This document shows positions 33,378 to 43,850 of a DNA stretch of 64,000 nucleotides, one piece after another. Source of the DNA: Rhytidiadelphus loreus (taxonomy: Eukaryota > Streptophyta > Bryopsida > Hypnales > Hylocomiaceae); contig OX344765.1 in the NCBI GenBank assembly GCA_947034895.1, positions 47,807,001 to 47,871,000 of the forward strand. Reading direction: 5' to 3'. A program made the position numbers and the translations under genes. Below the pieces are notes generated by a model. The model made no database searches, was not told the origin of the DNA, and worked only from the letters and a program-made list of their open reading frames with translations. Numbering within the stretch: the first letter of the stretch is position 1; every line of letters begins with the position of its first letter.

Positions 33378-34898
33378 TTATGGCTTCATGTGGAAGCTAG
33401 GCCTGTAAGAAACCCCGGCATCTACCAACCGCCGCCTACAAACGATCTGCGTCTTCGATTCACCCGAAATCACATCGTACTGCAACAAATAGTCCTCACA
33501 CGCCACCCAAATCACGCTTCCCTTTGCACTGCAGCTGAACCAATTCCAAAACGGGACGTACCCAAAACTCGTCTTCTCCAGTAACGACATTTTTCGTAAG
33601 TGAATATCACTCCTACCCTGTGGAACTTCAATCCGCAGCACCCCACAGTTCACATCGTGCACATTATCACAGTTCAATCCCAGAATGTGGAACTGCACCG
33701 GCATCGGCTCGTAACTCTCGTCGGGGTTGCGAAACGAGTGCACGAAGCCTCTCACATGAGAGACATGATTATTACTGACAATAATCTCGTCCCGTCGGGT
33801 CGGAATGACGGCGTACATGTCCCCCATGCACTCCACGAGCGCCAGGTAACGAAGAACCAAGGAGGCTTCTCTCCCGATACTACCCGGGATACGCTGGATG
33901 AATCGCACATGGAGCGCGTACTCCTTCCATGGCTTCCATTCCCTGGTTTCCAGCTTGATTTCAAACACGCGGAGGGTGGCAAGAGATCGGGTGTTGCGCC
34001 TGTATTCTAGAAATGCGTAATACACGCGCCCACGGACCACGACGTTCGCACATATATGCGACTTCCATGCATATGACAATGCATTTCGGCTTGCCAATGG
34101 CGTGTAACTGTGGCGTGCCCAAGTGTTGGATGTGGAGAAGTATATGCAAATGCAAAACGAGCTTCGGAATGTCATGACAATGGTGTAAGAATTCGCGCGT
34201 TCGTCCACAATCATGTCGATCAGTACTTCGTCGTAACTCCATTTTAAGGAAGGTTCGCCATTGTGGACAGGGGGTAATTCTCGCCAGGTCTTTGTCAATG
34301 GATTACACACCAGTAGTGGCTTCCAATCTTGCGGAACCGTGGACTCTGCGTACCTGAGCCAAGATTTCGTTCGCCCCAAACTATTGGAGTTCATCCAGCA
34401 CTCTCGCACATGTCGACCACTCACACTTCCGCAACCCCTGCAAGGACGAATCACATTCCCATTTTCAGAAGAAGGAACGGGGTATGTGGGAGGTGTGATG
34501 AGAAGGAGTCCGCCTGCGGATGCCACGATCGTCGCGACTCTCCAGGGGGGAGGCACTGCCGGGAGAGGTGGCAGAGGGTGGACTGTTGCAGACGCTTGAT
34601 TTTCAGCCAAGTGATGGATTCCGGACCATGAACTGGAATTCGAAGTTCGAGTATGGGCTGGAATTGCATTGCGCGTGAAGACTGGGAAGTACCAGTCGCG
34701 GGTGTCGTCCGCTCGTCCGTTGGTGATGGCTATGATGTTGCGGGAAATCCATGACGGAAGGAGTTCCGCTATTCGAGCAATCTCTAGCGCTGGGAGCGTT
34801 CCAATTTGTTGGTGCAGGACCAGGTCTAGAACAGTTCGTGCATCGGATTCTTGGTAGGCACGGAGAGCTGGGTCAAAGCTGATATCGGTGTTGGTCAT
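33378..34898 (-). CDS. F-box/kelch-like protein, array copy C
   Basis: An intact intronless ORF of 506 aa uses ATG 34898 (MTNTDISFDPALRAYQ), the position shared by the family. The frame stays open for 65 codons further upstream, back to 35093, but without an ATG, so that extension is probably not translated. The architecture is as in A. Differences include QIVCRRRLVDAG near the C-terminus (QIIRKPRLVDAG in A) and ETREWKPW for ETGEWKPW. The N-terminus and the bases just before the ATG (TTGGCCATC in sense) match D. The middle (RRNTRSLATL, FVHSFRNPDES) matches B. Confidence 0.6.
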   Translation of the reverse strand: MTNTDISFDPALRAYQESDARTVLDLVLHQQIGTLPALEIARIAELLPSWISRNIIAITNGRADDTRDWYFPVFTRNAIPAHTRTSNSSSWSGIHHLAENQASATVHPLPPLPAVPPPWRVATIVASAGGLLLITPPTYPVPSSENGNVIRPCRGCGSVSGRHVRECWMNSNSLGRTKSWLRYAESTVPQDWKPLLVCNPLTKTWRELPPVHNGEPSLKWSYDEVLIDMIVDERANSYTIVMTFRSSFCICIYFSTSNTWARHSYTPLASRNALSYAWKSHICANVVVRGRVYYAFLEYRRNTRSLATLRVFEIKLETREWKPWKEYALHVRFIQRIPGSIGREASLVLRYLALVECMGDMYAVIPTRRDEIIVSNNHVSHVRGFVHSFRNPDESYEPMPVQFHILGLNCDNVHDVNCGVLRIEVPQGRSDIHLRKMSLLEKTSFGYVPFWNWFSCSAKGSVIWVACEDYLLQYDVISGESKTQIVCRRRLVDAGVSYRPSFHMKP

Positions 34899-35834
34899 GA
34901 TGGCCAACGATCCTGCTACACCGCTCCGATCAAAAGAGTTGAGGAGTAGTGGAGTACTATCACAAATTTCAAAACCTGATGGAGATGAGGAGTCTTCGTA
35001 CGTGACAAGGGCAGAACCGACACCAACTTTGTGTCTACAACTTACAAAACCTAATGGAGCAAGATGAGTAAATAATCTTTGTGACAAGGACACGAGCTCT
35101 GTGTCTACAGTCTAAAAAAATCCACTGGAAAGTTTATGGAAAAACCGCACCAATCAGTGATCTTTGCTTTTTAGAGGTAGAGTCTCCTGAAGTACAATCC
35201 TGCGACCTGCATGCAAGTACCATGGAAAAATAAAAACGTTATGTTAGTGCTTGTGTTGAAGAAGACGTTTCATGTACTTCCATCTATTGAGGTTTTCCTT
35301 TCCACAGCAACTGAATTTGCAAAATTTGATGACTGCAAACAAGAGGAAAGCATAGGTCGAGGTGGGAGGTGTCCAACCTTGCAGTTCCTGTTCCGTGATT
35401 TGCAAGTTTGTTACCAAATTTGATGATTCTTCTTTCTTCAAAGTACTAGTTCCGGCCTTCCTGGTAGACTTTTGATGCATGATCATAAAATCACGTATTC
35501 AGTTTGCCGCCCAGCAGCCCCAGCCCCAGCTCTGCTGACACCCTCTACTGAGGTAAGCAGCTCAGGACTCAAGCAGATCCAGCATCATCTAGCTCTGGAG
35601 AAGTGAAAAGCAGGCTGCAACCCTTGCTAATTGCAACCCTAAGACCAAAAGCGGGTGCTTCTGCTGCACCAACAAATGCAGATGTGAGAGAAAAAGGAGA
35701 CGACAGACAATATGCAAACTAGCGGCGTGATAAGAAAATGGCAGGGACGTCTGTTTTTATGTCAGTCGATGGGGAGCCGGGAGAGACCCTCATGGCAGCC
35801 TCGGTAGGGAGGCTTTGCCAAATCAGAGATGCTA
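34899..35834 (-). promoter_or_regulatory. Duplicated 5' flank of copy C
   Basis: The flank is homologous to those of A, B and D. It contains a local tandem duplication of about 95-100 bp near 34940-35090 (AAAACCT(G/A)ATGGAG twice). The ACGTG palindrome has lost its left arm (GATGCATGATCATAAAATCACGTA near 35475), unlike the other copies. Homology is interrupted by the 1.5-kb element at 35835. Confidence 0.5.
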
Positions 35835-37334
35835 AGGGCGGGTATATACAGGGCCTGGGGCCGGATGGAAGTCCAGCCCGATTTGCCTCTAATCTGGCTC
35901 ACAATCCGGCCCCAAATCACCACTCCGGCCCCAGATAATGTAAAGGGGTTGAGGCCGAATTTTGGGTCCGAATTCCAATTCATCACTCTGGCCCTAGGTA
36001 ATGTAAAGTGTTGAGGCCCAATTCTAAGGCCGAATTCTTCATTAATGTGCTCTTGGAATTTTGGAATGCTTAATTAAAAAAATCTAAGACATGCATCTTT
36101 TTATTTTTTATACTTTAGAAAAAAAAGTTTTTTTTTTCTATTTATTCTATTTCAAATATAGGAAAAAAAAATAGAATTCTTTAGACTTTTCCTTTTTATT
36201 CCTACTTTACCTATTTCAAAATGGAAGAGAGATTTTTTTATTTTTTTTAACCTTATTCATTCTCTTCCTATTTTTTCTATTTGGAAATAAAAGAAGTTCT
36301 TTGACTTCTTTTGAACCTTTTTTTTTTTGACACTGTCTAAAACTAGAGTTGACATTGAAAAAAGATTTGTAGCCCCATAATAGTTGTCATTTATTAAACA
36401 TACAATTCAAGAAAACATGTAATTTTTTTAATCTCTTTTTCAAATCTATATTCTTAGTTTATTAACTTTATTTTAAAGAAAAGCATGCAATTTTCTATTA
36501 TGAAAACTTGAATGAATTCGATGATAAATGTAAATAAAGTTTTACCATACATGTTATTTCTAGTAGCATAATTTTTCCTTACCATATTCTTTTTTCAAGT
36601 ATTTGTCATCAAAATTGATAAAAACACACATTATCTTGTAGATGTCAAAGTTTTTGGCATAACTTCAACAATGACTTTCATTTACAGATTTGTGTCCGTA
36701 TAAAAAATTTACTTATTAAGCATGTAATTTATCAAAATTAGTGTCTTACTATAACATAGTATGTAATTTGTGTCTACACCAAAAAAAATAATTATTAATA
36801 TCTCATGCTAAAACAATTGCAAAGACATTATTGTTACAATTGCAATGGTTAATAATAATAAAATTCATTATTAACAATAAAATTCATTATTAACAATAAA
36901 ATTCAGTATTTAGTATTAACAATAAAATTCAGTATTAACAACTTGTAACACAACATCTGTATCACAACATGACTCAACCAGATGGGATTGAGCTCACAGT
37001 TAATAAAAAATGTAATAAAAAAGAAAAGAAAAGCCTTTGCATGGTAGACGGTGGAGATTTGTCCGATCCAACGGAGGAGACGATTTTGACACCAATCCGG
37101 CCCTAGATGGGAAATCGGGCCACCAAAAACCTTGGCCCGATTGCTCCCTTGGGGCCAGATGGTTTGGCGCCAAAACCATGCCACCTAAGGCGACACGTAG
37201 GATGAGTGGTGGTTCCATCCGGCCCCAAGTATAAAGCTCTTGGGCCGGATTTGGAGAAATTGAGCAATCCCATTGGTTCAAACTTGGAGAGTTCCGGCCA
37301 GCCTTCAATCCGGCCCCAAGTGTATACCGGCCCT
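35835..37334. mobile_element. 1.5-kb element with GGGC(C/G)GGTATA ends in the C-D spacer
   Basis: The left end AGGGCGGGTATATACAGGGC and right end TGTATACCGGCCCT are inverted repeats, followed by repeated GGGGCCGGAT motifs. It splits unit sequence that is continuous in A (AAATGCTTAGAACC...GGTTGGCTGC). The long AT-rich core contains an AACAATAAAATTCA tandem repeat near 36850-36945. No transposase was found. Target duplication is uncertain (TA or TAA possible). Confidence 0.75.
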
Positions 37335-37732
37335 TATAAAGATTGGCTGCTAGTACCTTAGTCAAATAGACTGTGTAATGCAATTAATTACTACGAATTG
37401 TTGGACCACTTAAAGAAGGAATTAAGGAATTGGCAAGTAAATGAATATGATTATTATACCTTGGTATTTGATTAGGTTAATAGTTGTATAACAAGGAATA
37501 TGATAATTTGACCAAACCTAGCAAATCGACCTTAGATCATTAGAATCATACTGCAAGACTAGAACTTCATTTTATACATTTTCTAACAAAGGTATGGATG
37601 GATTACTAGAATTGGATAAAGAATTAAGTCAATTAACCCCTCATTCCTTAAACATTTGATTTTTACTTTTCTTTTAATTATTGAATTGAGTGCTTTCACT
37701 ACATTTAAAGTGACCTTAGATGTAAAACTAAA
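37335..37732. other. Unit spacer, C-D
   Basis: This non-coding stretch is collinear with 14480-14775 plus 15014-15330. It contains the empty TTAA site at 37422-37425 used to define the insertion at 14776. Confidence 0.55.
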
Positions 37733-38457
37733 GGGTGAATGCAAGAAACACCGGTACTATTTGGCGTCACAATTGGAATGATGGAGATGCAATTTGCCAT
37801 ATCTTTTGAGAAATGAAGTCCATGTACTTGAAATTTTTATTGGAGATGGCTAACTTGGAAGTCCTCAGATTCTTTACTTTTGAGAAATTTTGAAAAAAAA
37901 TCCTTTAATTAAATTGTAATTTACCTAATTTGTCACACTTTGCGTTTTAGGATTTTTTAGTACTGTGGAGCATCCAAAAATGATGATGTACGTCTAGGAT
38001 TGTTGTGGGCTATTGCCACAATAGAAGGGCATGTGCCCACCAAAGGGCATTAAAAAAAACACAATTCTTTGTCTTCAACTTGCATGCAAATAGGGGTCCC
38101 TTGCCCATAGCGCTCCAAACATTTATGATGGTTTCAATTTTTAGTTTTTGGTGAAATGTAATCACTATCAAGTCTCTACAAATGGCCAATTTTTAGGGGT
38201 TTTTTATTCATGATTTTCTCATTATTATTAATTTATACTTAATTTTATCTACTTTCTGTGACAAACTGTCATTTTTTTTAAGTAGTTCAATTTCAGTATT
38301 ATAAAGTACTCAAAAGTACTACTGGCCGTTGATTTTTCGGATCAACGGCTGAGATTGCTCCGTTTTGCAGTACTAGCAATACTTGTAGTACTGGGTAGAA
38401 AAAACACAGTTTTGGCAGAACGCTCCCTAAATCGTTCGGTGTTTCTTGCATCCACCC
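37733..38457 (+). mobile_element. GGGTG-ended element, copy in the C-D spacer
   Basis: This is the best-preserved copy, 725 bp. The left end is GGGTGAATGCAAGAAACACC and the right end is the inverse of GGGTGGATGCAAGAAACACC. It includes matched inner palindromes such as AGTACTCAAAAGTACT. It has no ORF of transposase size. Flanks ACTAAA and TAAAGA leave the target duplication ambiguous. Confidence 0.8.
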
Positions 38458-40107
38458 TAAAGATGAATTGACCTTCCACAAGTAAAAGAGCTTTCACTAG
38501 TGGATTACTTGGATTTTGTTGTCCATATTTTCCTTCACTACATTTTTAGTGTTGCTGTCAAAGAAAGGTCTTGGCCATTAGTATCTAAGATGTAGAGTAG
38601 GAAAGGATTTTTTAAGGAATTCATTATTGATAAGTAAAGAATTTTGTGATTAGACTGGAAGAACATTTTTAGTGTTGCTGTCAGGGAAAGGTCTTTTTTC
38701 TTATGAGTTTTGAGTTTTAAAACCTTAAAGAAAATGGCATGTATTGTTCTCATACTACTTCTATTAACAAAATCAATAATTAAATACCTTAAAAAAATTC
38801 CTATCCTTGGAATATGTTTTAAAAAAAAAAAGATATAGTAATATCAAGAATGAAAAATTCTTAATTATTATTGCGTGGAATCCTATAGTAAAACAAGAAA
38901 TTAACTTATTAATGAAATGCTAGTAGAAATTTTTCAAAAAGAATCTAATTCTGATAAGCCTAAATTTACAATATGTTATAAATTTATAGTAGAAATTACT
39001 TGTTATCTAAGTCTAGGCCTAAAACTTTGAATGAAACCATTAACAATTCTCTACCAAGGACATCCCTTTAATCAAAGTGGGAGGATATGATTATATGAAA
39101 GCAAAAGAAGATCTCAGAAGAATAATCCAAAGTCAAAGTATTATTTTTATAGAGGGATTGGGCATATTAAAAGAATGTGCCCTAAAAATCAAGCTTTTAT
39201 AGATTCTACTCAGTAGATTTAAGGCCTATAGTTGATACCCTAATTTATATTCATCTTATGTCTTATCAACATTGTAAACCTCCTCATTAAAATTCATTGG
39301 GGTGATTGAAGGAGTTGACCATGAGAGTAACTATAAATAAATAAATAAATGAGTAGGATTAAAAATAGATCAATTATTCCCATGCAAAGTTTCAGAAGTA
39401 TTAGAAGATCATTTTTTGGGCCTTCTCTTTTATGGCCTTTTATCAATTTTATAGAGATGGACAAGGTTTCCATTTAAGTGGAGAGAATAGAAAAGATAAA
39501 GTCTTTAAAAATTCTAATGATTAATTATTTTTTAGTAAAATCTAGAATGAAGGAAAACTTCTCAAAAAGGTAGTGGTACTAAGAGATGGAAAATTGCATT
39601 CAACCTTTTCATAACATTATTTATTTCTTCAATACGAAAGATTCATACATATTGTAAAACCTACAATTTTCACAGTGTATGTTGGCTAGGTTGTAGAACG
39701 AAAAACTTATAAGTTGAAGGCACCTATACCTATTCTTGTACCTTAAACTACTTCTTAATGTGTCCCTAAACTTTAGTTAATGTGTCCTTCAAGTGCTAAC
39801 CTATGAATGATTGTAATTTGCTAACTACTGTATTTATCAGAAAAATACAGATTTTGGTTTGAGGTCCACTTATGTGACAGTTTCAGTGGTTTAGGAAGTC
39901 AGTTCTTTGAAACATGATAGAAATTACATACCACATCCGAAAAACCTAATTTTTTTGTAATATCCATGATTTTCACTTTCTAATACTAAAAAAATATCAT
40001 TTTTAGGAAAAGATGTCTCCAACTATGCTGAATTCCTTATAACCCATCATGGTTTTGGATCCTTCCACCTTATTTTTACTTATGCTCCAGTTCACCTAAC
40101 ATACATA
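38458..40107. other. Unit spacer 3' of copy D
   Basis: The stretch to about 39680 is collinear with the other spacers, including a decayed CCHC-like GIGHIKRMCP on the + strand near 39153. The part 39700-40070 is not shared. AGGTCTTTTTTC and AGTGTTGCTGTCA phrases are locally duplicated near 38550-38700. No gene was seen. Confidence 0.45.
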
Positions 40108-41640
40108 TCACGGCTTCATGTGGAAGCTAGGCCTGTAAGAAACCCCGGCATCTACCAACCGCGGTTCGCGAATGATCTGCGTCTTCGATTCACCCGAAAT
40201 CACATCATACTGCAACAAATAGTCCTCACACGCCACCCAAATCACGCTTCCCTTTGCACTGCAGCTGAACCAATTCCAAAACGGGACGTACCTCTTCTCC
40301 AGTAACGAGCTTCTTCGTAAGTGAATATCACTCCTATCACGTAGAACTTGAATCGACAGCACCGCATTCACATCGTGCACATTTTCACAGTTCAATCCCA
40401 GGATGTGAAACTGCACCGGCATCGGTTCGTAACTCCCGTCAATGCGATGCGCGTCCACGAAGCCTCTCACATGAGAGACGTGCTTATTACTGACAATAAT
40501 CTCGTCCCGGCGTGTCGGAATGACGGCGAACATGTCTCCCATGCACTCCACGAGCGCCAAGTAACGAAGAACCAAGGGGGCTTCTCTCTCGATACTACCC
40601 GGGATACGCTGGATGAATCGCGCTACCAAGATACTCCAAACCCGTACCTGGAGCGCGTACTCCTTCCATGGCCTCCATTCCCCGGTTTCCAGCTTGATTT
40701 CGAACACGCGGAGGGTGGCAAGAGATGCGGTGTCGACCCTGTATTCTAGAAATGCGTAATACACGTGCCCACGGACCACGGCGTTCGCACATGTATGCGG
40801 CTTCCACGTATATGACAATGCATTTCGGCTTGCCAATGGCGTGTAACTGTGGCGTGCCCAAGTGTTGGATGTGGAGAAGTATATGCAGATGCAAAACGAG
40901 CTTCGGAATGTCATGACAATGGTGTAAGAATTCGCGTGTTCGTCCACAATCATGTCGGTCAGTACTTCGTCGTAACTCCATTTCAAGGAAGGTTCGCCAT
41001 TCTCGACAGGGGGTAATTCTCGCCAGGTCTTTGTCAATGGATTACACACCAGTAGTGGCTTCCAATCCTGCGGAACTTTGGACTTGGCGTACCTGACCCC
41101 AGATTTCATTCGTGCATAACTAGTGGAGTTCATCCAGCACTCTCGCGCATGTCGCCTACCCACACTTCCGCAACCCCCGCAAGGACGATTAAACAGGCCC
41201 CCATTCTCCAAAGGAAGAAGGGAATATATGGGAGGCGTGAGGAGAAGAAGTCCGCCAGCGGATGCCACGATCGTCGCGACTCTCCAGGAGGGAGGCACTG
41301 CCGGGAGAGGTGGCAGAGGGTGGACTGTTGCAGACGCTTGATTTTCAGCCAAGTGATGGATTCCGGACCATGAACTGGAATTCGAAGTTCGAGTATGGGT
41401 TGGAATGGCCTTGCGCGTGAAGACTGGGAAGTACCAGTCGCGGTTGTCGTCCGCTCGTCCGTTGTTGATGGCTACGATGTTGCGGGAAATCCATGACGGA
41501 AGGAGTTCCGCTACTCGAGCAATATCCAACGCTGGGAGCGTTCCAATTTGTTGGTGCAGGACCAGGTCTAGAACAGTCTGTGCACCGGATTCTTGGTAGT
41601 CATGGAGAGCTGGGTCGAAGCTGATATCGGTGTTGGTCAT
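40108..41640 (-). CDS. F-box/kelch-like protein, array copy D
   Basis: An intact intronless ORF of 510 aa starts at ATG 41640 (MTNTDISFDPALHDYQ). It has two in-frame indels relative to the others: a 7-residue insertion (VWSILVA) before RFIQRIPG, and loss of three residues near the C-terminus (LLEKRYVPFWNW where C has LLEKTSFGYVPFWNW). The Cys cluster reads RPCGGCGSVG...ECWM, retaining both Cys of the CxxC. It shares RVD(T)ASLATL and FVDAHRI with A, LLLLTPPIYSLLPLEN with B and the N-terminus with C. Absence of frameshifts in all four copies argues that they are, or recently were, under selection. Confidence 0.6.
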   Translation of the reverse strand: MTNTDISFDPALHDYQESGAQTVLDLVLHQQIGTLPALDIARVAELLPSWISRNIVAINNGRADDNRDWYFPVFTRKAIPTHTRTSNSSSWSGIHHLAENQASATVHPLPPLPAVPPSWRVATIVASAGGLLLLTPPIYSLLPLENGGLFNRPCGGCGSVGRRHARECWMNSTSYARMKSGVRYAKSKVPQDWKPLLVCNPLTKTWRELPPVENGEPSLKWSYDEVLTDMIVDEHANSYTIVMTFRSSFCICIYFSTSNTWARHSYTPLASRNALSYTWKPHTCANAVVRGHVYYAFLEYRVDTASLATLRVFEIKLETGEWRPWKEYALQVRVWSILVARFIQRIPGSIEREAPLVLRYLALVECMGDMFAVIPTRRDEIIVSNKHVSHVRGFVDAHRIDGSYEPMPVQFHILGLNCENVHDVNAVLSIQVLRDRSDIHLRRSSLLEKRYVPFWNWFSCSAKGSVIWVACEDYLLQYDVISGESKTQIIREPRLVDAGVSYRPSFHMKP

Positions 41641-42485
41641 GATGGCCAACGATCCTGCTACTCCGCTCCGATCGAAAGAGTTGAGGAGTACTATCCGAAA
41701 TTACAAAACCTAATGGAGATGAGTAGTCTTCGTACATGACAAGGGCAGAACAGACACCAGCTCTGTGTCTACAGTCTCATAAAATCTACTGCAAGGTTTA
41801 TGAAAAAAACTCACCGGTAAAGATCTTTGCTTTTTAGAAGTAGATTCTCCCGAAGTACAATCCTGAGACCTGCAAGTACCATGGAAAATAAAAACGTTAT
41901 GTTAGTGCTTGTGTCGAAAAAAGACGTTTCATGTACTTTCATCTTTTGAGGTTTTCCTTTCCACAGCAACTGAATTCGCAAAAGTTGATGACTACAACGA
42001 CAATAGGAAAGCATAGGTAGAGGTGTGAGGCGTCCAACCTTGCAGTTCCTGTTCTGTGATTTGCAAATTTGTTACCAAATTGGCTGATTCTTCTTTCTTC
42101 AAAGTACTAGTTCCTGGTAGACGTACTTTTGGTACGTGATCATAAAATCACGTATTCAGTTTGCACGCCAGCTCTGATGACACCCTCTACTGAGAAAAGC
42201 AGCTCATGACTCTAGCAAATCCAGCTTCATCTAGCTCTGGAGACAAAAGAGCAGACTGCAACCCTTGCTAATTGCAACTCAGAGACCAAAAGCGGGTGCT
42301 TCTGCTGCACCAACAAATGCAAATGTGAGAAAAAAAGGAGACGACAGACAGCATGCCAATCTGAAGGGAAAGCAAACTAGCGGCGTGATAAGAAAAGGGC
42401 AGAGACGTCTGTTTTTATGTAAGTCGATGGGGAGTCGGGAGAGTCCCTCATGGCAGACTCGGTAGGCAGGCTTTGTTATACCAGA
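41641..42485 (-). promoter_or_regulatory. Duplicated 5' flank of copy D; end of the array
   Basis: The flank is homologous to those of A-C. The segment 41901-42206 is equal in length to 13863-14168 and differs at one base (GGCTGATT against GGGTGATT). The ACGTG palindrome is intact at 42133-42154. Similarity to the other units stops near 42485, marking the second boundary of the array. Confidence 0.55.
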
Positions 42486-42921
42486 AATGCTAAGGTCTCG
42501 GGAGGTGAACTTTTCAAAATTGTGTTGTAAAGAGTAGATTGAAACATTTGTATTGACTTCACTAATTTTCTTAGAGTATTTGAAATTCTGATCTTCTTTT
42601 GTAAGAAAATATTTTGGTAATTATAAGATTTGAAAATAATTATTTACCTATGTGTTAGATAACTGAAGGCAACCTGAAAAGAGCCTGAGGTAGAGGGTCC
42701 ATAAAGCGCCCATTTAGGAGCTGAAAATTCTTAAGTATTCTTCAGTAAAATTTCATTGAAAGAGAAGTGTCGAACCCAATTCGTTTCGTATTTTTTGGAG
42801 CTTTGCAGAATTAGTTATGAAGTTTTGAAGTTGAGATAGCACAGGGCTCTAAAATCGCCAATCCTCCTCAAATCTACACTATTTGTACATTGTTGTTGCA
42901 ACAAAAAAGAAGCATATACTA
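42486..42921. other. Non-repetitive spacer
   Basis: This AT-rich stretch between the array boundary and the pogo-like element holds no recognisable gene or repeat. Confidence 0.4.
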
Positions 42922-43191
42922 CAGTCAGACCTCAATAAGTGTTACCTCGATAAGTGTTAAAACTCTGTTTTCGCTCCCTTCAAATTAAGACTAGTAAGTG
43001 TTGTGTGTTAAGTGTTACGCAATGTCGCACTCCCGGCTTTGTTAATTTCACCTTGGTAAGTGATAAGTTTCCAAAAAAAGGCTTTTCCTAAGAGCCATCA
43101 CTTGGGGGAGATAATTTTGAAGTAAAGTAATAGTTTCTAGTTGCAAAGTGACTCTAGATGTCCAATCTAGAAACAAATTGATAGGTAGATG

Positions 43192-43330
43192 TATTTTTAA
43201 GCTCATAAACTAAAAGATCATATATTTTTAAGCTCATAAACTAAAAGATTATATATTTTTAAGCTCATAAAGTAAAAGACCATATATTTTTAAGCTCATA
43301 AAGTAAAAGATAAGTGTACTTTTAAGTTTA
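43192..43330 (+). repeat. 31-bp tandem repeat, about four units
   Basis: ATATTTTTAAGCTCATAAA followed by (C/G)TAAAAGA recurs about four times with minor changes. It lies inside the pogo-like element. Confidence 0.85.
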
Positions 43331-43432
43331 TAAACTTAAAAATAAAAGGCAACTAGAAGGGACTGAAGGCTATAGAATTATTATTTGTGTTGTGACTTCA
43401 GTATTTGTGTTGTGAACTCATTCATGTGATCC

Positions 43433-43850
43433 TGATGAAGCTAATCCTCATGATATAATAGAAGAGGTTGTAGACTTTAAAGATGTAGGTAGTGCTCTTC
43501 AAACCTTGAAGAAGTTTTTGGAGCAAAGACCTAATGACACCATGTTATCACTACAAGAGAAAGGGGTGTTTTAAGTAGTGTCCTAGACATCACGTCTTTT
43601 AAGTAATGTCTTTTAAGTAAGGTTTTAAGTAAAATTTTACTAAAAAGACTGTCTTTTTAGTAAAATTTTACTTAAAACCTTACTTAAAAGACATTACTTA
43701 AAAGACGTGATGTCTAGGACACTACTTAAAACACCCCTTTCTCTTGTAGTGTATCTACTAGGAATATTGAAGCACTAGAAAAGGAAGTAGAATCTTGGCA
43801 TGTAGCAGAAACTCGCCAAAGTACTATTGATTCATTCTTTCGATGGACTT
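43433..43850 (+). pseudogene. Pogo-like transposase C-terminal fragment
   Basis: One frame reads DPDEANPHDIIEEVVDF, then SALQTLKKFLEQRPNDTM. After the inserted palindrome it resumes with RNIEALEKEVESW and RQSTIDSFFRWT before a stop. An acidic stretch, a short helical ALQTLKKFLEQ segment and a final QSTIDSFF match the tail of pogo/Tigger transposases. The HTH and DDD catalytic domains are absent. Removing the insert with one TAT duplicate leaves the frame continuous. Confidence 0.7.
43549..43751. mobile_element. Perfect 203-bp palindromic CACTA-type MITE
   Basis: Two 101-bp arms are exact reverse complements separated by a single T. The ends CACTACAAGAGAAAGG / CCTTTCTCTTGTAGTG match the CACTACAAGAAA termini of plant CACTA (En/Spm) transposons. 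A 3-bp TAT duplication (43546-43548 and 43752-43754) fits that superfamily. It interrupts the pogo-like transposase fragment. A transcript would fold into one uninterrupted hairpin. Confidence 0.93.
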
